A stretch of DNA of 46,360 nt from Cognatilysobacter terrigena (GTDB taxonomy: Bacteria; Pseudomonadota; Gammaproteobacteria; Xanthomonadales; Xanthomonadaceae): the NCBI RefSeq assembly GCF_004361065.1, contig NZ_SELT01000023.1, positions 1 to 46,360 on the forward strand, in the 5' to 3' direction. Shown one piece after another: positions 18,755-27,681 of the stretch. Each line of letters starts with the position of its first letter. Within the stretch, counting starts at the first letter, position 1. The notes beneath the pieces are model-generated. The model was not told the DNA's origin. It ran no database searches and saw only the letters and a list, made by a program, of their open reading frames with translations. A program made the translations under genes and the position numbers.

Positions 18755-19699
18755 TCAGACCGCGTCGGGTCTCACCGCGACCTGCGCGATCGTCGAGATC
18801 ATCGCGCCGTGCCACGGCAGCTCGTTGTCCAGCGCAAGCGTCTGGCTGATCGGCGTCACCGCTTCGACGTAGCGGTGCAACGCTTCGCGGAAGCGCTCAC
18901 GGCCCGTGGGTTCGTCACCGAACTCGAACCACAGGCCCTGCCACTGACGCGCGAAACGCCCGGTCAATTCGTGCACAGTGCGCCACGCGGGATGGGGCAC
19001 GGCGTGCGAGAACAGCAGGCCGAACAGCGAGTTCATCTCCCACGGGCTCATGACCGTGGGCAGGTTGCGCGTCTCGCACGCGAATTCGACGTTCGCATCG
19101 TCCGCTGCCGGCTCGATCAGCGTCGGCGACCAGTCCGGCCTGCGCTCGTCGTGGCGACGCCCACGGCCCACCGCATCCCAGAACGCACCGCCACCCACCG
19201 TGTCGACAACGAGATGGATGCGCTCTTCGACGGCGTCGTTGAGTACGCGATGCTGCCGCCACGTGTCGAAGATCCAGCATTCGCCCGCCGCCATGTTGAT
19301 GGCCGCGCCGCCGCATTCGAAGCGCACGGTCGGCTGCGTCACGATCGGCACGTGCACGCGCACGCGCTCGGCCCAGTAATAGAACTGGTCGGCGTGGCGC
19401 GTGACCTCGGCATGCCCCGAAAGGCGCATCAGCCGGCTGCGACCCACTGTCGCACCCAGGCTCGCGAACACGCGGCGCAGATAGGGCGAACGTTCGAGCG
19501 CAGGCGTGGGCCGCATCACGCCGGTGAACGACTCGTCGTCAGGATCACCCTCGACGGCCACCAGCGGGAGCATCGAATTGCCGGCGAATCCTTGGGGATG
19601 CGGCTTCCAGGCGCCTTCGCCGAGCGCCGCGACCTCGCGCGCGAGCGCCTCGGCGTCGAAGCGCAGCGGCAGCTGGATGAATGGGGCGTGGAGTTTCAT
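18755..19699 (-). CDS. Aspartyl/asparaginyl beta-hydroxylase-like protein
   Basis: The 314-residue 2-oxoglutarate/iron oxygenase-like protein is cytoplasmic; no signal is seen. Residues about 90-170 match the family core. Candidate iron ligands are His102 ('RHAD') and His150 ('WRQHRVLN'), with Arg160 ('EERIHLVVD') for the 2-oxoglutarate carboxylate. Arg114/His116 ('RVRVHVPI') fill the conserved strand. A C-terminal extension of about 145 residues contains 'SPWEMNSLFGLLFSHAV' and is not part of the textbook domain. Substrate is unknown. It lies 42 bases downstream of a sulfotransferase whose N-terminus is a degenerate copy of this whole protein, so the two likely share a pathway. Confidence 0.85.
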   Translation of the reverse strand: MKLHAPFIQLPLRFDAEALAREVAALGEGAWKPHPQGFAGNSMLPLVAVEGDPDDESFTGVMRPTPALERSPYLRRVFASLGATVGRSRLMRLSGHAEVTRHADQFYYWAERVRVHVPIVTQPTVRFECGGAAINMAAGECWIFDTWRQHRVLNDAVEERIHLVVDTVGGGAFWDAVGRGRRHDERRPDWSPTLIEPAADDANVEFACETRNLPTVMSPWEMNSLFGLLFSHAVPHPAWRTVHELTGRFARQWQGLWFEFGDEPTGRERFREALHRYVEAVTPISQTLALDNELPWHGAMISTIAQVAVRPDAV

Positions 19700-19741
19700 G
19701 CGGGCACGTGCATTACGACGCCGCCATCGTACCGCGACGCC

Positions 19742-21424
19742 TCAAGGCCCCGTATGCACCGCCGCCCCGGCGCGTGCGACCAGCCCCGCGCGCGGCGCGA
19801 GCTGCGCTGCGACGTCGGCCTGGTGACGCCGCCACTTCGAGGCATCCGGCTTGCTCATCGTGTAGCGCGACAGCGGCAGTTCGCCCTCCAGCGAGCGATC
19901 CCATTCGAAACCGGCCCAGGCACAGATGCGGCGCAGCTCCGCATCGGGATTGGCCAGCAGGGTCGCGTAGTCGACACCGAGTACGCGGTCCGACGGCAGG
20001 GCCGCAAGATCGTCGAGCATCGTCTGCACGGTGGTCGCCCACTGATGACCGACGACATCGGCCAGCGACCTCCCGACCAGCTCGCGCCATCCGGGCACGA
20101 GCAGTAGCGACCATGGCGGGCCGCTCCACCCCGGCAACGTCGGATAGGTGTTGAACCGCCCCGACGTCCAGCTTTCGATCATGCTGGCGATGACCTGGTG
20201 CGGATCGCGATGCAGGTAGATGAAGCGCGCTTCGGGGAACACCGCACGCAGGAACGGAATGCGCAACGCGTTCTTCGGCGTCTTCTCGAGCATGCGAACC
20301 GGCGACATGCCGTCGACGCGATGTCCGTCGCGATCGCGGAGCTGGTCCATGAAGCGCGTGCGCAGCGCGGCGGCGACCGCAGGGGTCGCGTCGCACGCGT
20401 CCAGCACATTGGACTGGTAATTTCGCGCCGCCGGCGCAAGCGACGGCAGTCCTTCGATCAGCGTGTGGCTCTCGTCGCCGATCGTGACGACGCCCTTCGC
20501 CTGTGCAAGGGTCTCGAACAACAGCGTCGAGCCCGCGCGCGGCGGGCTGACGATGAAGACGGGACGATCGAACTCGGGGTCGCGTCCGGCAAGTGACGTC
20601 GCGCATTTCGTCACCGCATCGTCGAGACGCGTGAGCGGTTCTAACACGTGACGTTCGAGCACCTCCGCGAAACCGAGGCCGTTGCGCATCGGAATGCGCC
20701 GGGCGTCCGCCTCGTCCAGCGCCGCACGCGTCTCGGCGATCCACGCGGCACGTCGACGCGCGTCATCGCCCGCGTCCGCGCTCGCCCATTCACCGCGCCA
20801 CCCCCGCACGAACCGCGCGAGAGGCGCATGCACGCGCTGTGCGTCCTGCGGCGGCACATCGGCGATGAGGCCGCCGATCAACGATTCGATTTCCCACGGG
20901 TTCGGCGCGGACATCACGTCGCGTGCGCGACGGGAACCAGCCGCAGCTTCGGCAGCCCGCGGCTGCAGATCGCCATACACCTCGGCGACCAAAGCGAAAC
21001 CGGGCGCATCCGACAGCTGCGCAAGTCGATGGCGCTGCCACGTATCGAGCACGCCACCGCGACTCGCATCGAGCGGCATGCGCGCGCCGTCGACCTCGAG
21101 CAGCCAGCCCGCGGTGAGCGGCAGAATAATTTGCAGCCGATCGCGCGCCACGCGACGCGCGTCGACCTGGAGGGGCGTGTGGGCCCCGGAAGCGAAGCGC
21201 AGCAGAGCCGCATCGGCCCACACGACGTCCAGCGACGCCATCCACGGTGCGACCGCCGACGCGGCCTCGATCAACGTGGCGCCATCGAACAACTCGAGAC
21301 GCGCGCGCTGACCGGTGCCGTCGACGGCCCGCCAAGCGCCCTCGTCTGCCGTCCGCGCGATCGCAGCGAACGCCTCCGCCGGGCACGCGAACGGCAGCGA
21401 CATCCACGGTCGCGGCAGCCTCAC
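19742..21424 (-). CDS. Degenerate hydroxylase-sulfotransferase fusion
   Basis: The 560-residue fusion has two parts. Residues about 1-265 resemble the neighbouring hydroxylase, including its extension: 'LDTWQRHRLAQL' parallels 'FDTWRQHRVLND', and 'NPWEIESLIGGLIADV' parallels 'SPWEMNSLFGLLFSHAV'. The first iron His and the oxoglutarate Arg are missing; only His132 remains, so this half is probably not an active oxygenase. Residues about 285-540 are a sulfotransferase with the PAPS loop 'PPRAGSTLL' (294-302), 'EKTPKN' (380-385) and 'YLHRDPHQVIASM' (403-415). GTG at 21424 is chosen for GGAG 7 bases upstream; ATG at 21403 is the alternative. It is 40 bases downstream of thiC. The sulfated substrate is unknown. 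Confidence 0.82.
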   Translation of the reverse strand: MRLPRPWMSLPFACPAEAFAAIARTADEGAWRAVDGTGQRARLELFDGATLIEAASAVAPWMASLDVVWADAALLRFASGAHTPLQVDARRVARDRLQIILPLTAGWLLEVDGARMPLDASRGGVLDTWQRHRLAQLSDAPGFALVAEVYGDLQPRAAEAAAGSRRARDVMSAPNPWEIESLIGGLIADVPPQDAQRVHAPLARFVRGWRGEWASADAGDDARRRAAWIAETRAALDEADARRIPMRNGLGFAEVLERHVLEPLTRLDDAVTKCATSLAGRDPEFDRPVFIVSPPRAGSTLLFETLAQAKGVVTIGDESHTLIEGLPSLAPAARNYQSNVLDACDATPAVAAALRTRFMDQLRDRDGHRVDGMSPVRMLEKTPKNALRIPFLRAVFPEARFIYLHRDPHQVIASMIESWTSGRFNTYPTLPGWSGPPWSLLLVPGWRELVGRSLADVVGHQWATTVQTMLDDLAALPSDRVLGVDYATLLANPDAELRRICAWAGFEWDRSLEGELPLSRYTMSKPDASKWRRHQADVAAQLAPRAGLVARAGAAVHTGP

Positions 21425-21464
21425 CGCGACGCTCCGTCCATGTGCAGGCGCGAGGCGATCCGCA

Positions 21465-23381
<1,917 letters not shown>

Positions 23382-23416
23382 TCACTGCGAGCGGGCGGCG
23401 CGCGGACGCAACGCGC

Positions 23417-23497
23417 CCCGCGAAGCTTCCCTACGGCGGTCTCAACCGCATCAGGTTCGAAGGGTCTGTCTCAACCGGCCTCGGCCGGTACCCCCGC
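23417..23497 (-). promoter_or_regulatory. TPP (THI-box) riboswitch upstream of thiC
   Basis: The minus strand contains the conserved TPP aptamer elements in order: a GGGGGTACC-type 5' strand, TTGAGACAGACCC in place of the usual CUGAGA...ACCC, GAACCTGATGCGGTT, and the 3' GTAGGGAAG. It ends about 75-80 bases before the thiC ATG. A 7-bp hairpin, GAACGTC/GACGTTC (23365-23383), lies between aptamer and gene but has no U-tract. The expression platform is therefore not an obvious terminator and may act on translation or by Rho. Confidence 0.93.
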
Positions 23498-23569
23498 TTC
23501 GAGGCGCATTTCACCATGCGCGGCCCCGCGGAGCCACCGGCCGTACTGCGAACGCGTCGACGAAAGGCT

Positions 23570-23599
23570 TTGACAGGCGCCGCGCCGCGGGCGTTTACT
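23570..23599 (+). promoter_or_regulatory. Threonine operon promoter
   Basis: A perfect -35 TTGACA (23570-23575), an 18-base spacer and TTTACT (23594-23599) stand upstream of the leader peptide. The -10 ends only 6 bases before the leader ATG at 23606, so the transcript may begin at that codon. Confidence 0.6.
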
Positions 23600-23605
23600 C
23601 GGGCC

Positions 23606-23749
23606 ATGACCTTCCAGGCCGCCCCTGCCGTCGTCTCGACCCTCGCACCGCGAGTGGCGGACGTCTGCACGCGCAACGGCCTCGGTACCAGCACCCGCAC
23701 CACCACGACGACGTCGTGGCGGATGCGGACGCGCGTGATTCCGGACTGA
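23606..23749 (+). CDS. thrL: Threonine operon leader peptide
   Basis: The 47-codon reading frame has five consecutive Thr codons (residues 32-36, 23699-23713) and several more Thr around them (28, 30, 42), plus one Ile near the end. It stops 82 bases before the homoserine dehydrogenase gene. A Thr-rich short peptide directly before thr genes is the hallmark of ribosome-stall attenuation. There is no ribosome site, and the promoter -10 sits 6 bases upstream, so it may be read from a leaderless mRNA. The exact start is uncertain. The frame is long compared with E. coli thrL (21 codons). The call rests on composition and position. Confidence 0.65.
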   Translation: MTFQAAPAVVSTLAPRVADVCTRNGLGTSTRTTTTTSWRMRTRVIPD

Positions 23750-23797
23750 TCGTCCGCCACCCGCCCCGCATCCGATCGGATGCGGGGAACGCATCCG
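23716..23797 (+). promoter_or_regulatory. Candidate threonine attenuator (mutually exclusive hairpins)
   Basis: Four complementary segments occur in series: GGATGCGG (23721-23728, just after the Thr codons), CCGCATCC (23766-23773), GGATGCGG (23778-23785) and GCATCCG (23791-23797). Segments 1:2, 2:3 and 3:4 can each pair; 2:3 is the strongest (a 10-bp palindromic hairpin, 23764-23787). A stalled ribosome at the Thr run would cover segment 1. No U-tract follows 3:4, so whether it terminates transcription or hides the next ribosome site is unclear. Confidence 0.55.
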
Positions 23798-23831
23798 ACG
23801 GCACGGGGCTCCTGACAGGGAGTGCTCCACC

Positions 23832-24980
23832 ATGTCCGCCGTCCTGACCGACCGCCGAATCGCCCCGTTTCCGCCGCACATGGGCGCGCGCGGTGCCTGC
23901 GCGCGCACCGCGACGACCACGATCGCGCTCGGCCTGATCGGTCCCGGCAAGGTCGGCCGCGCGCTGCTCGCGCAATGGGCCGACGTCGCGCCGCGTCTTC
24001 GCGCGCAGGGCGTCGACGTCGTGCTTCGCGGTGTGATGGACCGCCGCCGCATGTGGCTGGGCGCTGCGCGCGGGTCGCTCGACGCGGTGATGAGCGACTT
24101 CGACGCCGCGCCGTCGCCCGACGTCCACCGCTTCGGACCGCACCTCGTCGACGAAGGGCGCCTGCAGGCGGTGGTCATCGACTGCTCGGGCAGCGACGAG
24201 GTGGTCGATCACTACGCGCGGTGGCTGTCCCAGGGTCTGCACGTCGTGACCCCCAGCAAACGCGCGGGCAGCGGCCCGATCGAGCGCTGGCATGCCATCC
24301 GCAATGCGACGCGCAACGGCGCGCGCTTCCGCCACGAGGCCAGCGTGGGTGCGGGGCTACCGGTCATCCAGACGCTGCGCAGCCAGCTCGACACCGGCGA
24401 CGACCTGCTCGGCGTCGACGGCGTGCTCTCCGGCACGCTCGCGTGGCTGTTCCATCGCTTCGATGGCAGCCGGCCGTTTTCGCACCTCGTTCGCGAGGCG
24501 CATGACCTCGGCTACACCGAGCCGGATCCGCGCGACGACCTGTCCGGCCTCGATGTCGCCCGCAAGCTGGTAATCCTCGCGCGCGAGGCCGGGCATTCGA
24601 TCGCGCTGGACGACGTCGAGGTGGAAAGCCTGGTGCCGGCGCACCTGCGCGAGGTTCCGCCTGACGCGTTCCTCGCGCAGATCGACGCGCTCGATGCCCC
24701 CATGCAGGCACGCTTCGACGCGGCCCGCGAGCGCGGCCGCGCGCTGCGCTACGTCGCCAGCTTCGACGGCCGCGACGCACGCGTCGGCTTGGCGATGCCG
24801 GGCCCGGATGATGCGACCTCGCATGGACGCCTCACCGACAACCTGATTCGGTTCCGCACCCGCCGCTACGCGGATAATCCACTGGTGGTGCAAGGGCCCG
24901 GCGCGGGCCCCGAGGTGACGGCGGCCGGCGTGTTCGGCGACGTCCTCGCGATCGCCCAGTACCTTGGAGCCCGCCTGTGA
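23832..24980 (+). CDS. hom: Homoserine dehydrogenase (stand-alone)
   Basis: The 382-residue NAD(P)-dependent enzyme reduces aspartate semialdehyde to homoserine. It has the dinucleotide loop 'GLIGPGKVGRALLAQW' (about 34-49), 'TPSKRAGSG', 'EASVGAGLPVIQTL', the substrate block 'GYTEPDPRDDLSGLDVARKLVILARE' with its catalytic acids, and a C-terminal 'VVQGPGAGPEVTAAGVFGDVL'. This is the ThrA-type homoserine dehydrogenase module, but no aspartokinase domain precedes it. CAGGGAG lies before the ATG at 23832. The first 30 residues contain a Thr/Ala-rich piece and look unstructured. It overlaps thrB. Feedback and attenuation would come from the leader upstream. Confidence 0.92.
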   Translation: MSAVLTDRRIAPFPPHMGARGACARTATTTIALGLIGPGKVGRALLAQWADVAPRLRAQGVDVVLRGVMDRRRMWLGAARGSLDAVMSDFDAAPSPDVHRFGPHLVDEGRLQAVVIDCSGSDEVVDHYARWLSQGLHVVTPSKRAGSGPIERWHAIRNATRNGARFRHEASVGAGLPVIQTLRSQLDTGDDLLGVDGVLSGTLAWLFHRFDGSRPFSHLVREAHDLGYTEPDPRDDLSGLDVARKLVILAREAGHSIALDDVEVESLVPAHLREVPPDAFLAQIDALDAPMQARFDAARERGRALRYVASFDGRDARVGLAMPGPDDATSHGRLTDNLIRFRTRRYADNPLVVQGPGAGPEVTAAGVFGDVLAIAQYLGARL

Positions 24981-25972
24981 GTCCACCCGATGCGAACCGT
25001 CGCGACATGACCGATTCCGATACGCGCCCCAGCCAGGCTGTCGACCGCCGCAGCGCGCGTGCGTTCGCGCCCGCGAGCATCGGCAACATCGGCGTCGGTT
25101 TCGACCTGCTCGGACACACGATCGAAGGCCCGGGTGACGCGGCGACCGTGCGCGCCATCGACGAGCCGATCGTGCGCATCGATGCGATCGACGGCGACGT
25201 GCCGGGGCTGTCGCGCATTCCGCTCGTCGCCGAGGGAAACACTGCGGGGCGTGCGCTGATCGAGCTGCGCGCGCATCTCGGCCTCGCGCATGGCTTCGCC
25301 GTCACGTTGCACAAGGGTATTGCGCTGGGCTCGGGTCTCGGCGGCTCGGCGGCGTCGTGCGTTGCGGCGCTCGTTGCGGCGAATGCATTACTCGACGCGC
25401 CGCTGTCGCGTGAAGCGCTGTATCCGTTCGCATTGCTCGGCGAATCCGTCGCCAGCGGCAGCCTGCACGGCGACAACGTCGCGCCGATGCTGCTGGGCGG
25501 CGTCGTGCTCGCCACGGAGACGCGCGCCATCCGTCTCGACGCGCCCGACCTGTACTGCGCCGCGGTGCATCCCGCGTTCGTGCTGGAAACGCGCGACGCG
25601 CGCGCGGTGCTCGCACCACCGTATCCGCTCGGCGAACTCGTGCACCAGACGTCACATCTCGCGCTCTTCCTGACCGGCCTCGCGCGCGGCGACCGCGCGC
25701 TGATCGCCGATGGCCTGCACGACGTGCTCGTCGAACCGCGCCGTGCCGCCCTGATACCCGGCTTCGCCGACGTCAAGCGCGCAGCGCTCGAATCCGGCGC
25801 GCTGGGTGCGAGCATTTCCGGCGCCGGGCCCACGGTGTTCGGCTGGTTCGACACGCGTGCGCAAGCCGACGTCGGCGGCGAAGCGATGGTTGCGGCGTTC
25901 CGTCGCGCCGGACTCGACAGTCGCGCCTACGTATCGCCGGTCAACGGACCGCGCGCCGAGGTCATCGCGTGA
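24977..25972 (+). CDS. thrB: Homoserine kinase
   Basis: The 331-residue GHMP-family kinase phosphorylates homoserine. It shows 'APASIGNIGVGFDLLG' near residue 32, the phosphate loop 'GIALGSGLGGSAASC' (about 113-127) and the C-terminal 'GASISGAGPTVFGW'. GTG at 24977 overlaps the upstream stop by four bases and is backed by GGAG with a 7-base spacing; an ATG at 25007 would drop 10 non-conserved residues. Tight coupling to both neighbours indicates balanced production. Confidence 0.95.
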   Translation: MSPPDANRRDMTDSDTRPSQAVDRRSARAFAPASIGNIGVGFDLLGHTIEGPGDAATVRAIDEPIVRIDAIDGDVPGLSRIPLVAEGNTAGRALIELRAHLGLAHGFAVTLHKGIALGSGLGGSAASCVAALVAANALLDAPLSREALYPFALLGESVASGSLHGDNVAPMLLGGVVLATETRAIRLDAPDLYCAAVHPAFVLETRDARAVLAPPYPLGELVHQTSHLALFLTGLARGDRALIADGLHDVLVEPRRAALIPGFADVKRAALESGALGASISGAGPTVFGWFDTRAQADVGGEAMVAAFRRAGLDSRAYVSPVNGPRAEVIA

Positions 25973-27252
25973 AGTTCGTCAGCACGCGCGGCAGCGCGCC
26001 TGCAGTCGACATCGATACCGCACTCGCGTCGGGCCTTGCACCGGATGGCGGGCTCTATGTTCCGGAGATCATTCCGGCAGCCCCCGCCATCGATCCGGCG
26101 TGCGGCCTCGCGGCCACCGCAGCGACGTTGCTCGCGCCCTACTTCGAAGCGTCGCGCATCGCCGCGGCGCTTCCGTCCATCTGCGACGACGCCTTCGACT
26201 TACCCGCGCCGCTGCATCGACTGCGCGACGACACGTTCGTCCTCGAGCTGTTCCACGGCCCGACTGCCGCGTTCAAGGATTTCGGTGCGCGCTTCCTTGC
26301 ACGGGCGTTGGGCGCGCTCCGTCGACCCGGCGATGCCGAGACCACCATTCTCGTCGCGACCTCCGGGGACACGGGCGCGGCCGTTGCTGCGGCATTCCAT
26401 CGACGGCCGGGATTCCGTGTCGTCGTGCTGTATCCCGACGGCCGCGTCTCGCCGCGCCAGGCACACGGGCTCGGGTGCTGGGGCGATAACGTGCGCGCGC
26501 TGCGCGTCGCCGGCACCTTCGACGACTGCCAGCGCCTGGTGAAGCAGGCGCTGACCGACACCGGACTCCGCGAGCAGGTCGCTCTCGGCTCCGCGAACAG
26601 CATCAGCCTCGGCCGCCTGTTACCGCAGGCCGCGTACTACGCGCAGTCGTCGCTCGAGTTCGAGCGCGAGCGTGGTGAGCCGCTGAACTTCGTCATTCCG
26701 ACCGGCAACCTCGGCAACGCGACCGCCTGCTGGCTCGCACGTCGCATGGGCCTACCGATCGGCGACATCGTGCTCGCCTGCAACGCGAACGACGTGCTGC
26801 CGCGCTACTTCGGCGGCGCCGATTACACGCCCGCCGAGACGCGCGCCACGCTCGCGAATGCGATGGATGTCGGCGCGCCGAGCAATTTCGAGCGCTTGCG
26901 TCATTGGTATCCGGATGACGCTTCGCTGCGCGCCTCGATGCGAGCGGTCAGCGTGGACGATGCGGCGATTCTCGCGTCGATCGAGCGCAGCGATCGCGAT
27001 CTCGCCTACGTCCCCTGCCCGCACACCGCGACGGCGCTCGACGTACTGCAGCGCCTGCGCGACGCAGGCGACACACGCAATTGGGCCGTCGTCGCCACCG
27101 CACACGCAGCCAAGTTCGAGACGATCGTCGAGCCGCGCATCGGTCGCACCGTCGAGCCGCCACCCGCGCTCGCCGACTGCCTGGCGCGCCCTGCGCATTC
27201 TGAGCCGCTGCCCGTGGACTACGACGCGCTGCGTCGCGTGTTGCTCGCCTGA
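25969..27252 (+). CDS. thrC: Threonine synthase
   Basis: The 427-residue PLP enzyme converts O-phosphohomoserine to threonine. The PLP lysine is Lys103 in 'GPTAAFKDFGARF'. Other elements are 'TSGDTGAAVAAAFH', 'NSISLGRLLPQAAYYA' and 'PTGNLGNATACWLARRMGLP'. It opens with a GTG overlapping the thrB stop. It matches the yeast/E. coli-type (about 430-residue) threonine synthase. It is the last gene of the operon. No terminator is apparent before the next gene, 51 bases away, so read-through is possible. Confidence 0.96.
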   Translation: MKFVSTRGSAPAVDIDTALASGLAPDGGLYVPEIIPAAPAIDPACGLAATAATLLAPYFEASRIAAALPSICDDAFDLPAPLHRLRDDTFVLELFHGPTAAFKDFGARFLARALGALRRPGDAETTILVATSGDTGAAVAAAFHRRPGFRVVVLYPDGRVSPRQAHGLGCWGDNVRALRVAGTFDDCQRLVKQALTDTGLREQVALGSANSISLGRLLPQAAYYAQSSLEFERERGEPLNFVIPTGNLGNATACWLARRMGLPIGDIVLACNANDVLPRYFGGADYTPAETRATLANAMDVGAPSNFERLRHWYPDDASLRASMRAVSVDDAAILASIERSDRDLAYVPCPHTATALDVLQRLRDAGDTRNWAVVATAHAAKFETIVEPRIGRTVEPPPALADCLARPAHSEPLPVDYDALRRVLLA

Positions 27253-27303
27253 CCGCCCGCGCCGCTACCATGCGGCGTCAGGTTCGCGATGGGGAGATCG
27301 CCG

Positions 27304-27681
27304 ATGGGAAAGGGAGTGCTGGACTGGACGCGATGGCGCGGACGCCTGCGGCGGCGTGATTTCGTCCTGCGGCTGCTCGCGGCCACGCTCGTGTTCGTCG
27401 TGCTGTTCGTGTTCGTCGACCGCACCGTCGGCTACGACGGCACGCTGGTGCTGTACCCGCCCTACTTCATCGTGCTCGCGTCGTTGCTCGTGCGGCGGCT
27501 GCACGACCAGGCGCGATCGGCGTGGTGGCTGCTGGTCCCAGTCGTCCCGATCCTCGGCCCGCTCATCCTCGCCTGGCGTCTGCTGCTGACGCGCGGTACG
27601 CACGGCGCCAACGAGTACGGCGACGATCCGCGTCTGCGCGGCTACGACTACCTGCAGGTGGCGATCCATGAACCGGCCTGA
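27304..27681 (+). CDS. DUF805 membrane protein
   Basis: The 125-residue protein has two or three membrane segments ('LLAATLVFVVLFVFV', 'VLYPPYFIVLASLLV', 'WWLLVPVVPILGPLILAW') and the DUF805 hallmarks 'RLHDQARSAWW' and 'RGTHGANEYGDDP'. The start at 27304 has GGGGAG 7 bases upstream. Its stop overlaps the next ATG by 14 bases, so it is the first gene of the FAD-oxidase/methyltransferase operon. DUF805 proteins are small inner-membrane proteins without a settled function. A role in anchoring or lipid handling is a guess from the company it keeps. Confidence 0.85.
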   Translation: MGKGVLDWTRWRGRLRRRDFVLRLLAATLVFVVLFVFVDRTVGYDGTLVLYPPYFIVLASLLVRRLHDQARSAWWLLVPVVPILGPLILAWRLLLTRGTHGANEYGDDPRLRGYDYLQVAIHEPA

